A stretch of 31,926 nt of DNA from an uncultured Acetobacter sp. (GCF_937875265.1 NZ_CALLXM010000079.1:1-31926), one strand, 5' to 3'. Positions 16,609 through 24,725 are shown, counted from the first letter of the stretch. Made by a program: numbers and translations. The notes: a model not told the origin generated them from the letters alone.

Positions 16609-18444
16609 CTACTCGTCCATCTCCCCACGCCGCAGTGCCGCCAAAGCTTCCAGCCTTGGCTGTAACCGCTTCCATTCCGCCATATCTGCCCCATCCTGTG
16701 CGAAGCGCGCAACCTCCTGCTGCACTTCTTTTTGGAACTGACCAAAATTTAGTAATCCGTAAAAATGCCACCACTGTGTTCTTATGGCCACAGCGAGTGA
16801 GGTATCTTTTTCTTCCAGATTCAAGGGCAAAGCCCCTTCTGTCAGTACATTCCGCACAAGCACTTCCTCTTCCTGCCCGGCCAGTGTGTCCAGCAGTGCC
16901 TTGCCATCTTCAGGCAATAAACCTTCCGCTGAAAGGTCGAGAAGCAGGGCACGGACCTCAGAATAGTCATCGGGCAGGCTGAGCCGGCAGAGCGCTTCCT
17001 CCACCTCCGTCACAAGCTCCGGGTAGCGCAACAGGAGGGCAAGAAGAATGCGTTGCCGCTCCCGGATGGGGTCCACACGTGAGGGCTGGGTGTCCTGCGG
17101 CACACGGCTGCCGCTCCCTCCGCCAGAAGTACGTGCGCCCCCAATGGCCCCGCCTCCCTTTTTCCGCCGGAAGGTTTCAAAAAACCGATCCAGCAGCGTG
17201 GAGCGATATTCCGCTGCCAAATTACGTTCAGGGATAAGAGCCGCCGCTTCCACCAGTTTGCGCCGCAAGGCCGCCCGCTCTTCCGGCCCCGGATTACTCA
17301 CCCCGGCGGACAGAAGATCAAACAGCACATCAGAAAGCGGGCTGGCCGAGGCAAACATATCCCCCACCGCTTGCGCGCCGCGTGTGCTCACCAGACTATC
17401 CGGGTCTTCCCCTTCCGGCAGCATGCACAGACGCAGTGATCGCTCGTCCGTTAACAATGGCAGAGCAGTCTCCGCCGCACGGGCTGCCGCGCGCCGTCCG
17501 GCGGCATCACCGTCAAAACACAGCACAGGCGCCCGGTCGACCTGCCACAGCACATCCAGCTGCTCAGGGGTCAGCGCTGTGCCCAGTGGCGCCACAGCAC
17601 CGCAAAAACCGGCCTGATGCAGGGCAATGACATCCATATACCCTTCAACCACCACCAGATCAGTCACCGGCACGCCTTTGGGCCGGGGCGCTCGCACGGC
17701 AGCGCGCGCCCGATCCAGCCCGAACAGCAGACGCCGCTTGGAAAACAGCGCCGTTTCCGGGCCGTTCAGATATTTAGGCTGACCATCACCCAGAATACGG
17801 CCCCCGAAAGAAACCAGCCGTCCCTTCCTGTCCCGGATAGGAAAGGTCACACGCCCCCAGAACAACTCCCCTTTAGGGTGCCCGTCCTCATCCACACGCA
17901 TCAGGCCAGCTTCAGCCATCATCTGCGGCGTCACACCTTTGCCTGCCAGAGCAGCCGTCAGGGTGCCGCGTCCGTCTGCGGCCCAGCCCAGCCCGAAGGT
18001 CTCAATTGTCTCGCGTGTCAGCCCACGGCCCAGCAGATAGTCCAGCCCGCCCCGCCCCGCAGGCGTATACAGCGCCGCAGACCAGATTTCCTGAACAAGC
18101 TCCAGCACATCCCCCAGAGAGCGGGTGTGCGCCACCTCTTCCTGAGAGCGTCGGTTATCCTTGGGCACGTCCAGCCCGACAGCAGAGGCCAGTTCATCCA
18201 CCGCCTCCGGAAAGGTTTTACCTTCCATCTGCATGACAAAGGAGATGACATCCCCATGCACACCGCACCCAAAGCAGTGGAAATGATCATCATAAACATA
18301 AAAGGACGGTGTTTTTTCGCCGTGGAACGGGCAGCAGCCCTTCCAGTTCCTTCCCGAACGGGCGAGCTTGACCCTTCGCCCCACCACTGAAGACAGCGGG
18401 GTGCGCGCACGTAGCTCATCCAGGAACCCTGACTCAATTGCCAT
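16609..18444 (-). CDS. dnaG: DNA primase DnaG
   Basis: Synthesises RNA primers for replication with the DnaB helicase. The protein has 611 residues. The CHC2 zinc finger is complete (C38, H41, C57, C60 in GCCPFHGEKTPSFYVYDDHFHCFGCG). The RNA polymerase core includes LDYLLGRGLTRETIETFGLGWA, GRVTFPIRDRKGRLVSFGGRIL and PKYLNGPETALFSKRRLLFGLDRA. The TOPRIM metal-binding motifs are VVVEGYMDVIALHQAGF and CFDGDAAGRRAA. A C-terminal helicase-interacting region follows a low-complexity Gly-Ser linker. No clear ribosome site precedes ATG 18444. It is followed by rpoD after 156 nt. Upstream on the same strand lies yqeY, but a plus-strand acetyltransferase gene sits between them. Confidence 0.96.
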   Translation of the reverse strand: MAIESGFLDELRARTPLSSVVGRRVKLARSGRNWKGCCPFHGEKTPSFYVYDDHFHCFGCGVHGDVISFVMQMEGKTFPEAVDELASAVGLDVPKDNRRSQEEVAHTRSLGDVLELVQEIWSAALYTPAGRGGLDYLLGRGLTRETIETFGLGWAADGRGTLTAALAGKGVTPQMMAEAGLMRVDEDGHPKGELFWGRVTFPIRDRKGRLVSFGGRILGDGQPKYLNGPETALFSKRRLLFGLDRARAAVRAPRPKGVPVTDLVVVEGYMDVIALHQAGFCGAVAPLGTALTPEQLDVLWQVDRAPVLCFDGDAAGRRAAARAAETALPLLTDERSLRLCMLPEGEDPDSLVSTRGAQAVGDMFASASPLSDVLFDLLSAGVSNPGPEERAALRRKLVEAAALIPERNLAAEYRSTLLDRFFETFRRKKGGGAIGGARTSGGGSGSRVPQDTQPSRVDPIRERQRILLALLLRYPELVTEVEEALCRLSLPDDYSEVRALLLDLSAEGLLPEDGKALLDTLAGQEEEVLVRNVLTEGALPLNLEEKDTSLAVAIRTQWWHFYGLLNFGQFQKEVQQEVARFAQDGADMAEWKRLQPRLEALAALRRGEMDE

Positions 18445-18696
18445 CGGCGGGTGATATCATTTTGTGTCTGATTCCAACACACACTCCGCCGCACGAATGA
18501 AAGAATGGCAAGGCTCTTACGAAAAAGACTACCAACAGCATTCAGGTTTTTTTGCTGACAGTGTGAGCAGAGTTTAAAAAGAAGACACTCCCCCTCTGCC
18601 ACCAAATATTTTTTACCCCACAATGGGTTGAGCCAATAGATTTCCATACGAGACAACCTGCAGAACACACCGCGCGCCTGTCCTAAGGAATTTTCG
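18445..18696. other. AT-rich gap between dnaG and the acquired acetyltransferase gene
   Basis: A divergent intergenic stretch that must hold the dnaG promoter (minus) and that of the acetyltransferase gene (plus). It is visibly richer in A/T runs than its surroundings. No tRNA, repeat or insertion-sequence end could be established. The only clear element is the AAGGA ribosome site just before 18697. Confidence 0.4.
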
Positions 18697-19221
18697 ATGG
18701 AAATATATGTCATCGAACTCGACCCACAGGACATAGAAAGCAATGTCGAAGCATTGTCCTGTATCCTCACCAAGAGCGTCAACGGCGGAGCGGCTATAAG
18801 CTTCATGGCTCCATTCTCCCAACAGGAGGCGGCTTGCTACTGGTCGAACGACGTTCTGCCAGAGGTCATGGCTGGACGACGAGTGCTTTTTGCAGGAGTG
18901 CGTGAAGGGCAAGTCGTAGGCACCGTGCAGCTTATTACTGCGATGCCCCCTAACCAGTCACATCGATGCGAAATAGCCAAAATGATCGTCCATCCCGACT
19001 TTCGACGATTAGGGGTCGGGCATCTCCTCATGACGCATGCACTTGATCGCGCCAGAGAGTTCGACAAGACCCTTGTAACATTGGATACGCGAAGCGGGGA
19101 CGTTGCCGAGCCGCTATATGCCAAGCTCGGTTTCGAGATTGCGGGACACATCCCGGACTATGCCTGGAATCCCGATGGACGAGCGCGACACGCGACGACC
19201 TATATGTATCGACAGATATGA
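18697..19221 (+). CDS. GNAT acetyltransferase resembling tabtoxin-resistance protein; probably acquired
   Basis: A 174-aa predicted acetyltransferase. From memory of the family it resembles the tabtoxin-resistance acetyltransferase Ttr in several places: SVNGGAAISFMAPF, EIAKMIVHPDFRRLGVGHLLM (the acetyl-CoA loop), LVTLDTRSGDVAEPLYAKLGFEIAGHIPDYAWNPDG and the closing ATTYMYRQI. The actual substrate is unknown. ATG 18697 has AAGGA about 8 nt upstream. Codon use differs sharply from the neighbours: 9 of its 12 arginine codons are CGA and ATA is used five times for isoleucine, while flanking genes favour CGC/CGT/CGG and ATT/ATC. It lies on the plus strand between minus-strand yqeY and dnaG, genes that are usually adjacent in Alphaproteobacteria. 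This indicates insertion by horizontal transfer. Confidence 0.88.
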   Translation: MEIYVIELDPQDIESNVEALSCILTKSVNGGAAISFMAPFSQQEAACYWSNDVLPEVMAGRRVLFAGVREGQVVGTVQLITAMPPNQSHRCEIAKMIVHPDFRRLGVGHLLMTHALDRAREFDKTLVTLDTRSGDVAEPLYAKLGFEIAGHIPDYAWNPDGRARHATTYMYRQI

Positions 19222-19386
19222 GAAACGATATTGGATGCCGTTACCCAGAAGGGTTGAAGAACCGTTGATTGAGGCCACGGTGTCCAGATTTTTGGCTCAC
19301 TGAGACAGGTAGTGATGATCCTGAGTTATGGCTTTCGCTTTGCGTAGCGACACGGCCCGGAGCCGCGGCGCCACGCAGAGAAGCCG
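19222..19386. other. Gap between the acetyltransferase gene and yqeY (convergent)
   Basis: A 165-nt stretch between convergent stops. It is unlike coding sequence and shows no strong intrinsic terminator. The GC-rich part near 19355-19380 can form only a poor hairpin. It may contain the distal boundary of the segment that carried the acetyltransferase gene, but no terminal repeat or target duplication could be identified. Confidence 0.35.
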
Positions 19387-19842
19387 TTAGCTCAGGCGGG
19401 CTTTGACCACAGCGTTTGCACGGCCCATATCAAGGTTTGCACCAAATTTGGCTTTTAGCGCGGCCATGACCTTTCCCATATCCTTCATGGTTTCTGCGCC
19501 TGAGGCTGCAACGGCATCCGCCACGGCAGCTTCCAGTGCGGCAGCATCCATTTCAGGGGGCAAATAGCCACGGATTACGGCAATTTCCGCTTCTTCTTTT
19601 TCAGCAAGTTCCGGGCGACCGGCATCCCGATACATCGTTGCCGATTCGGTACGCGTCTTGATCATGCCACGCAGCGCAGACACCCCTTCGTCCTCGCTTA
19701 CCCCTTCGCCACCTTTGGCGCGGCCCGCAATTTCAACATCCTTGAGTTTGGCTGTCATCATGCGGATCGTGCCCACACGCGCACTTTCTCCGGCTTTCAT
19801 TGCCGTCTTGAGATCAGCCATCAGGCTTTCACGCAGGGACAT
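19387..19842 (-). CDS. yqeY: GatB/YqeY domain protein
   Basis: A 151-aa helical protein of the YqeY family, related to the tail domain of the GatB amidotransferase subunit. Its exact role is not established. The hallmark sequence is present: SLRESLMADLKTAMKAGE at the N-terminus, VGTIRMMTAKLKDVEIA, ALRGMIKTRTESATMYRDAGRPELAEKEEAEIAVIRGYLPPEMD, and MGKVMAALKAKFGANLDMGRANAVVKARLS. ATG 19842 is preferred because family members begin MSLRE. An in-frame GTG at 19848 sits closer to a GGAG and would add two residues. In Alphaproteobacteria this gene commonly precedes dnaG-rpoD. Here it is transcribed away from carA across a shared regulatory region with two large palindromes. Confidence 0.92.
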   Translation of the reverse strand: MSLRESLMADLKTAMKAGESARVGTIRMMTAKLKDVEIAGRAKGGEGVSEDEGVSALRGMIKTRTESATMYRDAGRPELAEKEEAEIAVIRGYLPPEMDAAALEAAVADAVAASGAETMKDMGKVMAALKAKFGANLDMGRANAVVKARLS

Positions 19843-19907
19843 AACCACTCATACTCCATATCATGCAGATCAGCGGCCACGCAGCATAAGGCGTGGCATG
19901 AAATCAT

Positions 19908-19976
19908 CAGGTGGGAAGAAATTTCCCACTCCACTTTAAAACCGGCATACACGAGTGGGAAATTTCTTCCCACCTG
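19908..19976. repeat. Perfect 24-bp inverted repeat made of two 19-bp palindromes, operator-like
   Basis: The left arm 19908-19931 and right arm 19953-19976 are exact reverse complements over 24 bp, separated by 21 nt. Each arm contains its own dyad GTGGGAA-N5-TTCCCAC (19911-19929 and 19955-19973), with centres 44 bp apart, close to four helical turns. The element lies between the divergent starts of yqeY and carA. Two readings fit: paired binding sites for a dimeric regulator controlling both genes, or a long hairpin in a transcript. No T-run follows, so it is not an ordinary terminator. Confidence 0.9.
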
Positions 19977-20025
19977 CTGCGCAGGCTGCTAAATAATGCA
20001 GCACGGGAGGCACAGTCTTATCCTC

Positions 20026-21435
20026 ATGCCTATTTCAATCGATACCATCATTGCCCGACTTGGCGGGGCAGATGCAACAGCACGCCTGACCGGCGTTGGC
20101 ACGGAAGCCATTCGCAAATGGCGACAGGCTCAGGCCATTCCGTCCCGCCACTGGCCCGTTATTGCACGGGCCACAGGTCTTTCGCTGACAGATCTGGACC
20201 CCGCAAGCCCCACAGTCCCAGACCAGTCCTCCCCGGTGTCGGGAGGCAGCAAAACAGGAATACCCATGCCCGACGCCCGCCCGGACGGCGCTACAGCCGC
20301 CCTTGTTCTTGCAGACGGAACCATTCTGTGGGGAAAAGGCTTTGGTGCCTTCACGCAGACGCCAGCCCTTGGTGAAATATGCTTTTCCACCGGCATGACT
20401 GGTTATCAGGAAACGCTGACAGACCCGTCCTTTGCAGGGCAGATCATTACCTTCACCTTTCCGCATATCGGCAACGTGGGCACCACCCCGGAAGATGATG
20501 AAGCCCGGCGCATTTCAGCCCTTGGCCTTGTCACAAAGGAAGACCTAACGGAACCGGCCAACTGGCGCGCGACGGAAAGTCTGGATGCATGGCTAAAAAT
20601 GCAAGGCGTGCCGGGCATTGCCGGGATTGATACCCGCTCCCTCACCCTGAAAATCCGTGACCACGGTGCACAGACAGCCGCTCTGTATTTCCCTGAAAAC
20701 GGACAGTTTGATCTGACCGCTTTGCAGGACGCCACCCGCACATGGCCGGGGCTGGAAGGCATGGATCTGGCTAAAGCCGTGACCTGCAAAGCGCCTTACA
20801 CCTGGAGCGAAAGCGTGTGGGAATGGCCAAAAGGCCCCCGCCCCGCACCGGAAAACCGTCGCAAGGTTGTTGCGGTTGATTACGGCGCAAAACGCAACAT
20901 CCTGCGCTGCCTTGTTGCTGCGGGCTGTGATGTAACGGTTGTGCCCGCCACCACCACGGCCGAGGAAATTCTGGCTCTTAAGCCCGCTGGTGTTTTCCTC
21001 TCCAACGGCCCCGGCGACCCGGCTGCAACCGCAAGCTACGCCGTTCCCGCCATTCAGGGGGTGCTGAATGCTGGTCTGCCGCTGTTTGGTATCTGCCTTG
21101 GGCATCAGCTTCTGGCCCGCGCTCTGGGCGGCAAGACCTACAAGCTGGCCCGTGGCCACCGTGGTGCCAACCAGCCGGTGAAGGATCTGGCAACAGGCCG
21201 CGTGGAAATTACCAGCCAGAACCACGGCTTTGCGGTTGACGCAGAAAGCCTCCCTGACGACGCACACGTCACGCATGTCAGCCTGTTTGATGGCTCCAAC
21301 GAAGGTCTGGCGTCCGACCGCTTCCCGGCGTTTTCCGTGCAGTATCACCCGGAAGCCAGCCCCGGCCCGTCTGACAGCTTCTATCTATTTGAACGGTTTG
21401 TGGCGCTGATTGATGCGCACGCCAGTAAGGACTGA
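20026..21435 (+). CDS. carA: Carbamoyl-phosphate synthase small subunit with N-terminal HTH-like domain
   Basis: The glutaminase subunit that passes ammonia to CarB for carbamoyl phosphate (arginine and pyrimidine synthesis). Counting from ATG 20026 the product is 469 aa. Residues about 1-60 look like a Cro/YdaS-type helix-turn-helix (IIARLGGADATARLTGV, AIRKWRQAQAIPSRHW, IARATGLSLTDL). A Pro/Ser/Gly linker follows, and the normal CarA begins at M81 (ATG 20266, MPDARPDGATAALVLADG). No stop separates the two. ATG 20266 has its own AGGA 6 nt upstream, so a 389-aa CarA of standard length may also be made. The class I amidotransferase domain is intact: Cys in FGICLGHQLL (residue 357 long form, 277 short form) and His/Glu in QYHPEASPGP. 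ATG 20026 has GGGAGG 15 nt upstream, rather far; an ATG at 19996 is also open. carB follows after 7 nt. Confidence 0.9.
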   Translation: MPISIDTIIARLGGADATARLTGVGTEAIRKWRQAQAIPSRHWPVIARATGLSLTDLDPASPTVPDQSSPVSGGSKTGIPMPDARPDGATAALVLADGTILWGKGFGAFTQTPALGEICFSTGMTGYQETLTDPSFAGQIITFTFPHIGNVGTTPEDDEARRISALGLVTKEDLTEPANWRATESLDAWLKMQGVPGIAGIDTRSLTLKIRDHGAQTAALYFPENGQFDLTALQDATRTWPGLEGMDLAKAVTCKAPYTWSESVWEWPKGPRPAPENRRKVVAVDYGAKRNILRCLVAAGCDVTVVPATTTAEEILALKPAGVFLSNGPGDPAATASYAVPAIQGVLNAGLPLFGICLGHQLLARALGGKTYKLARGHRGANQPVKDLATGRVEITSQNHGFAVDAESLPDDAHVTHVSLFDGSNEGLASDRFPAFSVQYHPEASPGPSDSFYLFERFVALIDAHASKD

Positions 21436-21442
21436 ACGCATC

Positions 21443-24400
21443 ATGCCGAAACGGACAGATATCCGCTCCATCCTCATTATTGGCGCTGGTCCCATTGTCA
21501 TCGGGCAGGCCTGCGAGTTCGACTATTCCGGCGCACAGGCCTGTAAGGCCCTGCGGGAAGAAGGCTACCGGGTTATTCTGGTCAACTCGAACCCCGCCAC
21601 CATCATGACGGACCCCGGCCTTGCGGACGCCACTTACGTGGAGCCCATTACGCCGGAATGCGTTGAACGCATTATTCTTAAAGAAAAGCCGGACGCCATT
21701 CTGCCCACCATGGGCGGCCAGACGGCCCTGAACACCGCTATGGCGCTGGATGCTTCAGGCTTCCTGCAAAAGCATGGTGTGGAACTGATTGGCGCCAAGG
21801 CCGATGTGATCGACCGTGCGGAAGACCGTCAGAAATTCCGTGATGTCATGGATAGCATTGGCATTGAAAGTCCCCGCAGCTTCATTGCCCACAGCATGGA
21901 AGAAGCCCGGGAAGCCTTCAAAAAAATCGGCTTCCCCACCATTATCCGCCCCTCCTTCACCATGGGTGGGTCCGGCGGCGGCATTGCTTATAACCGCGAA
22001 GAGTTTGAGCAGATTGTGGCGTCCGGTCTGGATGCGTCCCCCACCACAGAAGTGCTGATTGAAGAATCTCTGCTGGGGTGGAAAGAGTACGAAATGGAAG
22101 TTGTGCGCGATACGGCGGACAACTGCATTATCGTCTGCTCCATCGAAAATATTGACCCGATGGGCGTGCATACCGGGGACTCCATTACCGTAGCGCCGTC
22201 CCTGACGCTGACGGACAAAGAGTTCCAGCGGATGCGGGATGCCTCCATTGCCTGCCTGCGCGCCATTGGCGTAGAAACGGGTGGGTCGAATGTGCAGTTC
22301 GGTGTGAACCCGGATGACGGGCGCATGGTGGTGATTGAAATGAACCCCCGCGTGTCCCGCTCTTCCGCTCTGGCCTCCAAAGCCACCGGGTTCCCCATTG
22401 CCAAGATCGCGGCCAAACTGGCTGTGGGCTACACGCTGGATGAACTGACGAACGACATTACCGGCTCCACCCCGGCGTCCTTCGAGCCAACCATTGATTA
22501 TGTGGTTGTCAAAATCCCGCGCTTCACGTTTGAAAAATTCCCCGGTGCGCCTGCCCTGCTCTCCACCTCCATGAAGTCTGTGGGGGAAGCTATGGCTATT
22601 GGCCGCTCCTTTGCAGAAGCCATGCAAAAGGGCCTGCGCTCCATGGAAACCGGTCTGCATGGGCTGGACCCGGTGGATGTGCCCGGTGATGGCGGGGAAG
22701 ATGCCTTCCGTGCCGCTCTCTCCCAGCCGCGTCCTGAACGCATTCTCATGGCGGCTCAGGCCCTGCGTGCGGGTCTTTCTGTTGAAGCCATTAACGAAGC
22801 CTGCCGCTTCGAGCCGTGGTTCCTGCGGGAACTGGAAAAAATCGTTCATGCCGAACGCGGTATCGAAAATCACGGCCTGCCGCGTGATGCGCAGGGCCTG
22901 CGCCGCCTGAAAGCCATGGGCTTTTCCGATATCCAGCTGGCCCGCCTGTCCGGCCTGCAGGAAGAGGAAGTCTCTGCCCTGCGGGATCAGGTCGGGGTTA
23001 ATGCCGTTTATAAGCGGATTGATACCTGTGCGGGTGAGTTCGCCTCCAGCACGCCCTACATGTATTCCACCTATGAAGGGGTATTTGCTCCCCCGGCCTG
23101 TGAATCTGCGCCCACAGACCGCGAGAAGATTATCATTCTTGGTGGCGGCCCAAACCGGATTGGTCAGGGCATTGAGTTCGATTACTGCTGTGTGCACGCG
23201 GCCTACGCACTGCGTGAAGCCGGGTTTGAGACCATTATGGTCAACTGCAACCCCGAAACAGTGTCGACCGATTATGACACCTCTGACCGTCTGTATTTTG
23301 AACCGCTGACCGCAGAAGACGTCATTGCGCTGATCCGCCGGGAACAGCAGAACGGCACCATCAAAGGCTGCATTGTGCAGTATGGTGGCCAGACGCCGCT
23401 CAAGCTTTCCCGCGCACTGGAAAAAGCCGGTATCCCGCTGCTGGGCACCCCGGCTGATGCCATTGACCGTGCGGAAGACCGGGAACGCTTCCAGGCACTG
23501 CTGAACAAGCTGGGCCTGCTCCAGCCAACCAACGGTATTGCACGCTCCCCGTCGGAAGCTGAGGATATTGCAGAACGCGTTGGTTATCCGGTTGTGGTGC
23601 GTCCGTCCTACGTGCTGGGTGGCCGGGCCATGGAAATTGTCTATGACCGTGCAGGCCTCCAGCGCTATATGCGTGGCGCTCTTCAGCTTGCCGGGCATGA
23701 CATTGCCTCCGGCCCGGTGCTGATTGACCACTACCTGAACGAAGCCATTGAAGCCGACGTGGACTGCATTGCAGATGGCACGGACGTTTATGTGGCTGGC
23801 GTGATGGAGCACATTGAAGAAGCTGGCATTCACTCAGGTGACAGCGCATGCGCCCTGCCGCCTTACACCCTCTCCCCTGCCATTGTTGCGGAACTGAAAA
23901 TTCAGACCGAAGCCATGGCGCGTGAGCTGGGCATTGTCGGGCTGATGAACGTTCAGTACGCCATCAAGGATCAGGAAATTTTTGTTCTTGAGGTCAACCC
24001 GCGTGCCTCCCGCACCGTACCGTTTGTGGCAAAAGCCACGGGCGTCCCGGTGGCAAAAATTGGTGCACGCGTCATGGCTGGTGCCAAACTGAGCAGCTTC
24101 AATCTGGATGACCGCGCAGTGGTGCCGCATGTTGCGGTTAAGGAAGCCGTCTTCCCCTTCAACCGTTTTGCGGAAGTGGACATCATTCTGGGGCCGGAAA
24201 TGCGCTCTACGGGTGAAGTCATGGGGCTGGATACGTCTTTTGAGCGGGCTTTTGCCAAGTCTCAGCTAGGTGCGGGTGTGCGCCTGCCCACCTCCGGCAC
24301 GGTCTTTCTGTCCGTGCGTGAGAGCGACAAGCCGTATCTTCCGGCCATTGGCCGCCAGCTGGCCAGCATGGGGCTGAAAATTCTGGCCACACGCGGCACA

Positions 24401-24697
24401 GCTAAAAAGCTGCGTGATGCCGGAATTGAAGTCGATGTGGTGAACAAGGTTCTGGAAGGCCGCCCGCATTGCGTGGACGCCATTCGCTCCGGTGAAGTGC
24501 AGATGGTGATCAACACAGCCCGTGGCGCACAGTCCGTGGCGGACAGCTTTGATATCCGCCGCTCTGCCCTTGTGCTGGGCATTCCGCACTACACCACCAT
24601 AGCGGGCGCACGGGCCGCAACACACGCTATTGCGGCAATGCGTGAAGGACCGCTTGAAGTTGCGCCACTTCAGTCATACTTTAGTGGATCGTTCTGA
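21443..24697 (+). CDS. carB: Carbamoyl-phosphate synthase large subunit
   Basis: Forms carbamoyl phosphate from bicarbonate, two ATP and ammonia delivered by CarA. The 1084-aa protein has the family's internal duplication. The first carboxyphosphate half begins SILIIGAGPIVIGQACEFDYSGAQACKAL. The second begins KIIILGGGPNRIGQGIEFDYCCVHAAYAL near residue 560. Each has an ATP-grasp domain (IRPSFTMGGSGGGIAYN; VRPSYVLGGRAMEIVY) and matching IDRAEDR segments. A methylglyoxal-synthase-like allosteric domain closes the protein (from about residue 945; LKILATRGTAKKLRDAGI, VINTARGAQS). ATG 21443 is chosen from the MPKRTDIRSILIIG start and an AAGGA 11 nt upstream. An ATG-initiated frame from 21410 would overlap carA and is unlikely. 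It is co-transcribed with carA. Confidence 0.97.
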   Translation: MPKRTDIRSILIIGAGPIVIGQACEFDYSGAQACKALREEGYRVILVNSNPATIMTDPGLADATYVEPITPECVERIILKEKPDAILPTMGGQTALNTAMALDASGFLQKHGVELIGAKADVIDRAEDRQKFRDVMDSIGIESPRSFIAHSMEEAREAFKKIGFPTIIRPSFTMGGSGGGIAYNREEFEQIVASGLDASPTTEVLIEESLLGWKEYEMEVVRDTADNCIIVCSIENIDPMGVHTGDSITVAPSLTLTDKEFQRMRDASIACLRAIGVETGGSNVQFGVNPDDGRMVVIEMNPRVSRSSALASKATGFPIAKIAAKLAVGYTLDELTNDITGSTPASFEPTIDYVVVKIPRFTFEKFPGAPALLSTSMKSVGEAMAIGRSFAEAMQKGLRSMETGLHGLDPVDVPGDGGEDAFRAALSQPRPERILMAAQALRAGLSVEAINEACRFEPWFLRELEKIVHAERGIENHGLPRDAQGLRRLKAMGFSDIQLARLSGLQEEEVSALRDQVGVNAVYKRIDTCAGEFASSTPYMYSTYEGVFAPPACESAPTDREKIIILGGGPNRIGQGIEFDYCCVHAAYALREAGFETIMVNCNPETVSTDYDTSDRLYFEPLTAEDVIALIRREQQNGTIKGCIVQYGGQTPLKLSRALEKAGIPLLGTPADAIDRAEDRERFQALLNKLGLLQPTNGIARSPSEAEDIAERVGYPVVVRPSYVLGGRAMEIVYDRAGLQRYMRGALQLAGHDIASGPVLIDHYLNEAIEADVDCIADGTDVYVAGVMEHIEEAGIHSGDSACALPPYTLSPAIVAELKIQTEAMARELGIVGLMNVQYAIKDQEIFVLEVNPRASRTVPFVAKATGVPVAKIGARVMAGAKLSSFNLDDRAVVPHVAVKEAVFPFNRFAEVDIILGPEMRSTGEVMGLDTSFERAFAKSQLGAGVRLPTSGTVFLSVRESDKPYLPAIGRQLASMGLKILATRGTAKKLRDAGIEVDVVNKVLEGRPHCVDAIRSGEVQMVINTARGAQSVADSFDIRRSALVLGIPHYTTIAGARAATHAIAAMREGPLEVAPLQSYFSGSF

Positions 24698-24705
24698 ACA
24701 CGACG

Positions 24706-24725
24706 GGCAGGCCTTCGGGCCTGCC
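24706..24725 (+). terminator. Stable hairpin with TTCG loop after carB
   Basis: GGCAGGCC (24706-24713) pairs perfectly with GGCCTGCC (24718-24725) around a TTCG tetraloop, 8 nt after the carB stop. There is no T-run behind it, so it is a weak or Rho-assisted terminator, or a 3'-end stabilising stem, rather than a textbook intrinsic terminator. Confidence 0.55.

Noticed and set aside
18580..18605. Sequence ending in CCCCCTCTGCCACCA, like a tRNA 3' end or an attachment site in the acetyltransferase flank
   Set aside because: The T-loop (TTCGA) and the rest of a cloverleaf are absent, so it is not a tRNA gene and too short to call an att remnant.
18629..19299. 8-bp inverted repeat TGAGCCAA (18629-18636) / TTGGCTCA (19292-19299) bracketing the acquired acetyltransferase gene, as possible insertion-sequence ends
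   Set aside because: An 8-bp match between flanks of this size is expected by chance about every other time. There is no target duplication and no transposase.
21755..23833. Long antisense open frame (692 codons) opposite carB
   Set aside because: Its translation shows no recognisable family and the opposite strand is unambiguous carB. It is a shadow of biased codon use.
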